A stretch of DNA of 64,000 nt from Coniferiporia sulphurascens (Eukaryota > Basidiomycota > Agaricomycetes > Hymenochaetales > Hymenochaetaceae): contig NBBA01000009.1 in the NCBI GenBank assembly GCA_002794785.1, forward strand, positions 682,001-746,000, written 5' to 3'. This document shows positions 56,971-64,000 of this stretch, piece by piece. The notes beneath the pieces are model-generated. The model did no database searches. It had not been told where the DNA came from and worked only from the letters and a program-made list of their open reading frames with translations. A program made the translations under genes and the position numbers. The first letter of the stretch is position 1. Each line of letters begins with the position of its first letter.

Positions 56971-59900
56971 ATGGATGGCCCTCCTCCACCGGAGGAAGAT
57001 TTCAGTCAGCTCTCAGTCGCCGATCGTCTCGCACACAAGAACTGGAAAGCACGAGTATCTGCTTATGAGACGCTCATCAAGACCTTCCAGAACACTGCAT
57101 CGGACTCGGATCCAGCCTTTAACCCTTATATCAACCATCCAGACACTCTCAAGAAGATAGTCACTGATACCAATGCCGTTGCACAGGAGAAGGGTGTCGA
57201 ATCAGTGGTGGCGTTTGTCAAGTTTGCTGGAGAAAGTGGCGCACGGACTAGAGAGGTGGTTGTACCCGCGTTGGTCGACAAATGCTTTGGATCAGCACGC
57301 GCAGGAACGAAGAGCCAGGCTATGGAGCTTGTTTTACAGTACGTCGAAGTGGAAAACGGTGGTGCTGGGACCGTGGTATGTTTACGCGACCATTCGTTAT
57401 GGTCTATCCTTCTGATGCTCGAGTAGGGCGACATATTACCGGGCCTAGCAGCGAAGCAGCCGAAGGTTGTGGCAGGATGTGTTACAGCATTGAAAGAGCT
57501 TATGAGGTATGCACATAAACGACTTATATCGGCCGGCATTTAACACCAGCCACAGGACATTTGGGGCGCAAGTCACCCCACCTCCTCCAATACTTAAGGC
57601 GTTGCCCAAAGTTTTTGCTCATACGGACAAATTGGTCCGCGCAGAGGGTACTATTCTCGCACAGACGCTTTATCAATGTATTGGGCCTGCGATTGAGCCT
57701 TGGCTTGCGGATTTGAAGCCTGTGCAAGTCAAGGAGCTAAAGGAGAGCTTTGAAAAGATGGACAGCGAAGGGAGAGGGAAAGGAACCTTCAAAGCAGAAA
57801 GATACACGCGTGCTCAGGCTCGGGAAATGGAGGCTGGTACTGGTGTTGAGGATGAGGCAATCCAAGAAGGTATGTGTTCTATGCCGACTCAGGAAGTAAG
57901 TTCTTGCCTAAAGTCTGCTCTGTAAGATCCTGCTGCCATGGATCCGCGTGCATTCGCAGAAGAGGTCGATATTGTTCCAAAATTGCCCTCGGGTTTGCAA
58001 ACCGCACTTGTATCATCGAAATGGAAGGAGCGCAAAGAGGCATTGGATGATCTCTTGGCAGTCCTTAGTGCCACACCACGTATTAAAGATGCGCCGGAAC
58101 TGGGCGATGTTGTGAAGGGGCTCGCTGGACGCATGACTGACGCAAACATTAACTGTGTCATCGCGGCGGCGAATTGCATAGAGGCCCTGGCAAAGGGCAT
58201 GATGGGGAAATTTGCGAAGTTTCGTGAAGTAATTGTTAATCCCATGTTGGAAAGGTTGAAAGAGAGGAAGCAGAATGTTACTGATGCAATTGGAAATGCC
58301 TTGGATGCAGTTTTCTCAACGGTATGTGTGAAAAACCCATCCGAATATGCTATCTCACTGTCACGCAGATTACCCTGCCGGACATACTTGAGAATGTTCT
58401 CCCCATTCTTGGTTCGAAAAATCCTCAAGTTAAGGAAGGGACGTTGAAATTCCTCGCACGATGTTTATCTTCTAGCAATGTCCCGCCAACAGGCCCGCAG
58501 GTCAAGCCGCTTTCGGAAACTCTTGCAGGACTTCTCGAGGATTCGTTCGAAGGGGCCCGGAACGAAGCTGCACTCTGCCTTGGGACCTTAATGAAGATAG
58601 TTGGCGAGCGACCGCTCAATGCTATTATGGATCAGTTGGCCGAAGTAAGGAAAGTCAAGGTCAAAGAGGCATATGAGAAAGCAACTGTGAAGTGTAAGGC
58701 TGGTGGGGCTCCGCCTTCACGCGCCGCACAGGCTAAAGCACCTGTCAAGCAGGCGCCCTCAAAAACTCCTTCCGCCATGGAAGACATTTTAGCTGAAGAT
58801 ATTGGCCATTCGAAGCCCAAGGCTAAGCCTCCGGCACGGCTTACGGCGAAGAAGCCACTCCTCGAAGATGCCGTCGGCTCGGAAAGCTCTTCTATCCCTG
58901 TAGAAGCGCCTAAACCTCCCGCTAAGCCACCTGTACGACCAACGGTGAGTTCCCTAATGTTCGCATGTATCGCTACTCACTTCTTCGCTAGCAAGCGAAA
59001 AAAAATGTACCTTCCGCGGCAGCGGCAGCAGCGGCGGCGGCATCATCTTCAAAATCGACAAAGTCAGCAGCCCCCGTCGTGTTAGGTGGTCTCGACTCTT
59101 TCAAATACAAGCATACACCCGAAGATGCAGAGGCCCTTGCGATGGACCTAATTCCCCCTCAAATTGCAAGTGAATTAGGAGATTCAAACTGGAAGGTTCG
59201 GTTGGCTGCCTTGGAAGAAATGGCTGCCTGGGTCGAAGGTGTCGCTGGCGAAGTCGATAGCGAAGTGGTATATAGGTTCTTAGCCAAGAAAGGATGGAAT
59301 GAGAAGAACTTCCAGGTACGTGAAATGTCGTTGCGATACCCGTGCCGCATCTTTTACAAAGTACACACGTAGGTTTCTGCAAAGCTTTACGGTGTCCTGT
59401 CTATCCTAGCCGAGCAAAGTCCATCTTTTGGTCGGTCTTGCGTCGCGCTGGCAACTCCCCATTTGAGCGAGAAGCTCGGCGATATGAAGTTGAAGAAACC
59501 GGCTGGCGAAGCGCTTATGCTTTTCGCAGAGAAGACTTCGCTACAATTTGTCTTAAATCAAGGCAAGTTACTTTTATAATTAAGTTTCCATGCATATGCT
59601 CACCTTGTGCAGCCTACGATTCCTTGGGTAAACAGAAGGCTCCAAAAGTTTTGGCCGATTCCCTTACGTGGATCGAAACTGCCCTCACTGAGTTTGGTGT
59701 TGCCGGAATAACCCTCCGAAATCTTATTGAATTTCTGAAGACCGCACTTTCAAATTCCAACGCTGCTGTGAGAACGAATGCCACTAAAACATTGGTGACA
59801 ATTAAGGTTTTTGTCGGAGCAAGTGAGGTCGCACTTAGATAGCTTTTCTTTGCATCGCCTCATTTTTGGACCAAACAGGTATAAAGGATTTATTAGGGGA

Positions 59901-62900
59901 AATCAACCCACAATTACTTGCTACGATCCATGGCGAGTTCGACAAAGTAGAAGGAAAACCCGCTCCGGAACCAACGCGGACCTCAGTGGATGTACAAAAC
60001 TTGGCAGTATCGAGTGGGTCCGGAAAAGGTGCCACTGCCGGCGCTGGTGCCATGGACGATCTTTTTCCCCGTGTTGAGCTTGACGGTCTTCTCAAAGGCA
60101 CTACAATTTTGGCAGACGCAAAGAGTGACGCGTGGAAGACAAAGAAGGAAGCCTTAGAGACTCTACAAGCTATTCTGGACCAAGGACCTAACAAACGCCT
60201 CAAGCCAAACATGGGTTCGCTATCTCAAATTGAATTTACGCTGTACTGTATGCTAATGAAGTATTCGGCAGGTGACATTGGTCAAATACTCAAAGCCCGC
60301 GTGTCAGATACGAATAAAGCTGTTCAGCTGCTTTCGTTAGATATCATTTCCCGGATCGCCACGGGTATGGGCAAGCCGTTCGAGAAACACACGCGCTTCT
60401 ATGCTTTGCCAGTAGCAACCATATTGTCCGACCAAAAAGCGAACATTCGACAGGCAGGCCTTGCGACGCTAACCGCTATTGCAGAAGCCTGTGAAGGAGT
60501 TGAGAGCTTAGTGCATGGTCTTGGAACTGCCTTGGAGTCAGCAAATCCGTTACAGCGAAGTACCCTCCTGAACTGGATTGGCGATTGGTTCAAAGGCCAT
60601 GAGCCCAGTGCCTCGTTAGACCTGAGTGTTTGGGCAGCACCTGTTGTGTCTTGTCTTGACGACCGAAGTGGCGACGTCAGGAAAGCCGCTCAAGCTGCAT
60701 TACCATTCGTGGTCGCGCAAGCTGGGTTTGACTACGTTATGCAGCAAACGAACTCCTTGAAGCCTGCCTCCCGCTCAACTGTGGTTCCTCTTGTGAAAGC
60801 AGCGGCAGCGGCAGCCCCTGTGAAGTCGGTCAAGCCAGATCCGGCACCGCCATCGACCAAGGCCTCGGTGCCAAAACCAGTCACTCCTCCTCAGTCGCCT
60901 CCCCCGGCTGCTTCCGCCCTCAGTGCTTCCGTCGCGGGTCCTGCGAGCAAACTCAGCGGCGTCCGCCGCAAACTTCCACAGGGCTCCATTCCGCGCCCAG
61001 ATTCACGGGCTAGCATAGCTGAGGACAACCCCGCACCTTCATCTCGCCTTCCATCCAAACCCGGCCTGGGCGGCCTGAAGCGGCCTACCACCTTCGCTAC
61101 GAAACCTTCTGCACCAGTGGCGGCGTCTCCCATACCCTCGGCTTCATCTCCGTTTGTAACAGCCAACTCTGATGCCAAAAGAGTGAGGCTTGCGAAGGAT
61201 GGTATACGTTGGGTCGTCGAAGCCGGGCCTGCGCGAAAAGATATCGTTGATCTCCTTCAAACGCAAGTAGAACCGCACGCATCAAAAGAACTTGTTGCCC
61301 TTCTTTTTAGCCGTGATCACAATGCGGTGAACGATCACATATCGGGCCTGAATCTTTTGTGCGATTTTTATTCGGCGCTGGCGGCGGGTGACGATAAGTA
61401 CGGATTTGCCGGTCAAGACCGAAATAACGTCGGAATTTCAAATATAGATTTGGCCCTTAAATACGTATCAATACGTGTGCATGAGCCCCAGCCGAATCTC
61501 ATTAGCAAGTGTCTGGATGTTGTTGACAATGTTATGGCGTTTCTGCGCGATGTCAACTATCAATTGGCGGACTCCGAGGCCCTGTGCTTTGTACCGACTA
61601 TTATCAATAAGGTATGGCACCGCCTTTATCCAACGCTGCAAAACCTAACGTTTTATAATTAGCTAGGAGATGCCCGTGAAGCTGTTCGCATTCGGGTCCA
61701 GCAGATTATTCAGACTCTTCCAAAGGTCTATGCCTACAGTCGGGTGTTCCAGCTGCTAATGGATTATGGTCTAAAATCCAAGGTTGCGAAGACCCGACAG
61801 GGATCTCTAGATGAAATGGCCGGTCTCCTGAAGCGCACTGGGGTGAGCGCATGCGAGCCTACAAAATCATTCCCAGTGATAGCGTCCATGATTTCGGACA
61901 AGGATGCGTCAGTCAGAAAGTCTGCCTTATCAGCGTTAAGGTGAGATACTTTCCTTGCTTCCGGCACTTTTCTAAAATCGGTTTCACTTAGCGAGGGCTA
62001 CGTTTTGGTCGGAGAGTCGCTATGGTCTTATGTCGGGATGTTGTCACCTAAAGACAAGACACAGTTAGAAGAGCGCCTGCGACGTGTTGCTGGACCGAGC
62101 AACACCGAAGCTCCCGAAGTTCCGCCGACACCGGCGCCGGCTCATGGCCATGTCTCACGGTTCACTTCCGGCGTTCCGAGGCCTGGCTCACGGATAGGAG
62201 GACCAGGCGGTCTTCCTCGTCCTTCTTCCCCCTCTGTGGCGCCGGCCTCTCGATTAGCTCGTCCGTCCTCACCCGCTTGTGTTATTGCCCCCCTGTCGCC
62301 CGGTACATCCAATGACGAAGGGCGCTCTACTTCACCCGTGCCATCGTCCAAGCTGCCGAAAAGCTCAATTGCTGCGCCCACTTCACCTCGTCTTGTCCGA
62401 CCGAAGAGTTTTCTCCCATCACGCCTTGGTCCTACTCGCGGCGGGGCGCCTGCCTTCGCTGCATTAGCAGAGGCACAAGTGTCCGAGTTTGTACCAGAAA
62501 GACCCGCCCTTCGGCCGCTGAACGGAGACCACAATCGCGACTTACCGCCTGTTGTTGATGACATTGCGCCTGCATCAGAAGAACCTGAAGGGGATGTGAT
62601 CAGTCTAACCATTTCCAAGATATTGAGCAGTGATGCTTCTCGGAGCGTGGATGCGCTCAAACAAATTCAGAAAGTGCTTGAGGTTGGTCCTGAAGATGGA
62701 CCCTCATCCCCACAGTACAGAGAGTTATCGGACCATACGGAAGGCCTGATCGAGACAATCACGCTTCAAATGAATCACGTATTCGAAAATTCGTCGACCG
62801 TTGACGAACCGGAGAACTTCAGACTCGCCAAGCACTTAATTCAAACTATAAATGCGTTTTGCGATCATCCTTTGCTAGCAGAGTCGGTACCTGTTGACAT

Positions 62901-64000
62901 ATTGACGGGACTGTTCGAGGAGCTAACTCTTCGTCTTCTTCAAACGGATGAGAGCGGGAGTACCAAAGTCAAAGATCTGTCGCGGTTCATTAATATGATA
63001 ATCCTCCGACTGTTCGCAACGTGTCGGAGGATGGCGGTGCTTAGGTAAGCCGCGTTCCCAGCCAAATCCCATTCTTTCAGGACTGACTTTCACGTAGGTC
63101 GCTGTTTACCTTACTTTTACAAATTGTCAAACCTTTTCCGGCCAACGGCACCCTTTCCGATGCGAAGGAGGCTAAAGTGGCGGAGCTGGTCCTTAAATGT
63201 ATCTGGAAACTTGCGAGGAACATTCCAACAGATTTAGAAAAGCAAGATCTAGACCCAGTTGAACTTTTCCCAGCTATTGAACACTTTTTGCAATCAATCC
63301 CCCCCAACGAATGGCGAGCGCGTGCCACTAACAAAGTTCCGAGTGGAGACATGCCTTTGAGGACTGTTAAGGTTATTATCCAGCACGTCGTTGGTAAGCT
63401 CTCGCTTTTTCCGTATGTACTTCCACTAACGTATTTAATTCGTGGACAGCATTTTATGGCGATGAAGTTTATGACTTCCTCTCATCCTCGTTTGACGACC
63501 CGTCGGCAACTATTGTTTACCCTTACGTTTATCGCATTCTGAACACAAGCCGAGGGAATGCAGAAAATGGGCAACAACGACAGGCGACCAACGGATTGTC
63601 GAAATCTGCCGAAAAATCAGAACGTGGAATTGCGAGTCGTCCAGCGAGTCCTCCCGCCAGGTCTTCCACTGCCTCGCTTGAGCAACGCAATTCCTCGCCC
63701 AGTCATCGAACTTCTCGAAGTGCGTCCGCAAATGGCGGAGGTATGCTTCCACCTCCTGTGGATGAACCAGATCCGGATGAACAGCTGCTTACGATCATTA
63801 ACCACATCTCGAGCGAGGCGACGGGGGCCATGCACAAGGAGGGTATAACGGAATTACATCACTTCCTGAAGGCATATCCCCATAAGAAGCCTCGTGTTGA
63901 TAGAATGCTTGAGAACACCGGGCCTGCATTCAGGAAATATATCGCTAGGATGTTGGCTAATAGAGCAGCGGAGGACGCAGAACGCACCGTGGCGGTGGCA
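56971..64000 (+). CDS. XMAP215/ch-TOG family microtubule polymerase, 3' partial
   Basis: Runs off the right edge. Exons 56971..57375, 57427..57506, 57556..57869, 57927..58321, 58369..58944, 58992..59315, 59373..59562, 59613..59822, 59879..61611, 61663..61940, 61992..63044, 63098..63393, 63450..64000 (2135 residues so far, all in phase). TOG-like HEAT arrays appear at about residues 10-245 (LAHKNWKARVSAYETLIKTF), 275-475 (LVSSKWKERKEALDDLLAV), 625-860 (ELGDSNWKVRLAALEEM), 885-1115 (AKSDAWKTKKEALETLQAIL) and 1265-1500, each opening with the W-K/R signature or equivalent; Ser/Pro/Ala-rich linkers separate them. A helical region follows (QLLTIINHISSEATGAMHKE) near the edge. Intron 59563..59612 starts GCAAGT (GC-AG). 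Role: plus-end microtubule growth, spindle and hyphal tip. Confidence 0.93.

Overview
The window looks like nuclear DNA of a basidiomycete, most likely an agaricomycete. I infer this from the very high intron density (up to about 28 exons in one gene), introns mostly 46-70 nt long with GT..AG ends and CTRAY-like branch points, strictly eukaryotic gene content, and several protein families I know mainly from mushroom-forming fungi. I see no transposon, CRISPR array, rRNA, tRNA or plasmid/phage gene. All gene models were assembled by hand from reading frames, splice signals and phase consistency; the few uncertain junctions are stated.

Left to right. 1-13.6 kb: an armadillo-repeat protein (cut by the left edge) divergent from dephospho-CoA kinase; heat shock factor; a large alpha-arrestin with an internal TAEEEK repeat; the U2 snRNP subunit SF3B2; a degenerate SDR-like protein divergent from proteasome subunit Rpn8. 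13.8-20.2 kb: one long minus-strand gene whose 28 exons join in frame into a composite signalling protein: N-terminal helical bundle, pseudokinase-like domain, two tandem DH (RhoGEF) domains, PH and CNH. It is the most unusual object here. 21.8-31.5 kb: a CCHC zinc-knuckle protein (Gis2/CNBP type), a PMT2-type O-mannosyltransferase, fibrillarin, a DNAJC9-like J protein and an uncharacterised polytopic membrane protein. 32-43.2 kb: a large disordered protein dense in S/TP-R/K sites, a classical SDR, a SET-domain lysine methyltransferase, a YheT/EMB8-type alpha/beta hydrolase and an uncharacterised conserved protein. 45.6-50.7 kb: mitochondrial ribosomal protein bS21m, an RWDD1/Gir2-like protein, a CTD-kinase-type cyclin and eIF2B alpha. 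52.4-56.7 kb: a small orphan ORF and an LCL3-like nuclease. 57-64 kb: an XMAP215/ch-TOG protein with about five TOG regions, cut by the right edge.

The genes do not form one pathway. It is a gene-dense housekeeping region with many short divergent promoters (209-312 bp between start codons). Themes include translation (eIF2B alpha, Gir2-like, bS21m, Gis2), RNA processing (SF3B2, fibrillarin), protein quality control (HSF, Rpn8, DNAJC9-like) and cytoskeletal or cell-wall control (RhoGEF composite, TOG protein, PMT2). Stretches near 20.2-21.8, 43.2-45.6, 50.7-52.4 and 53.0-55.5 kb hold no gene I can support.
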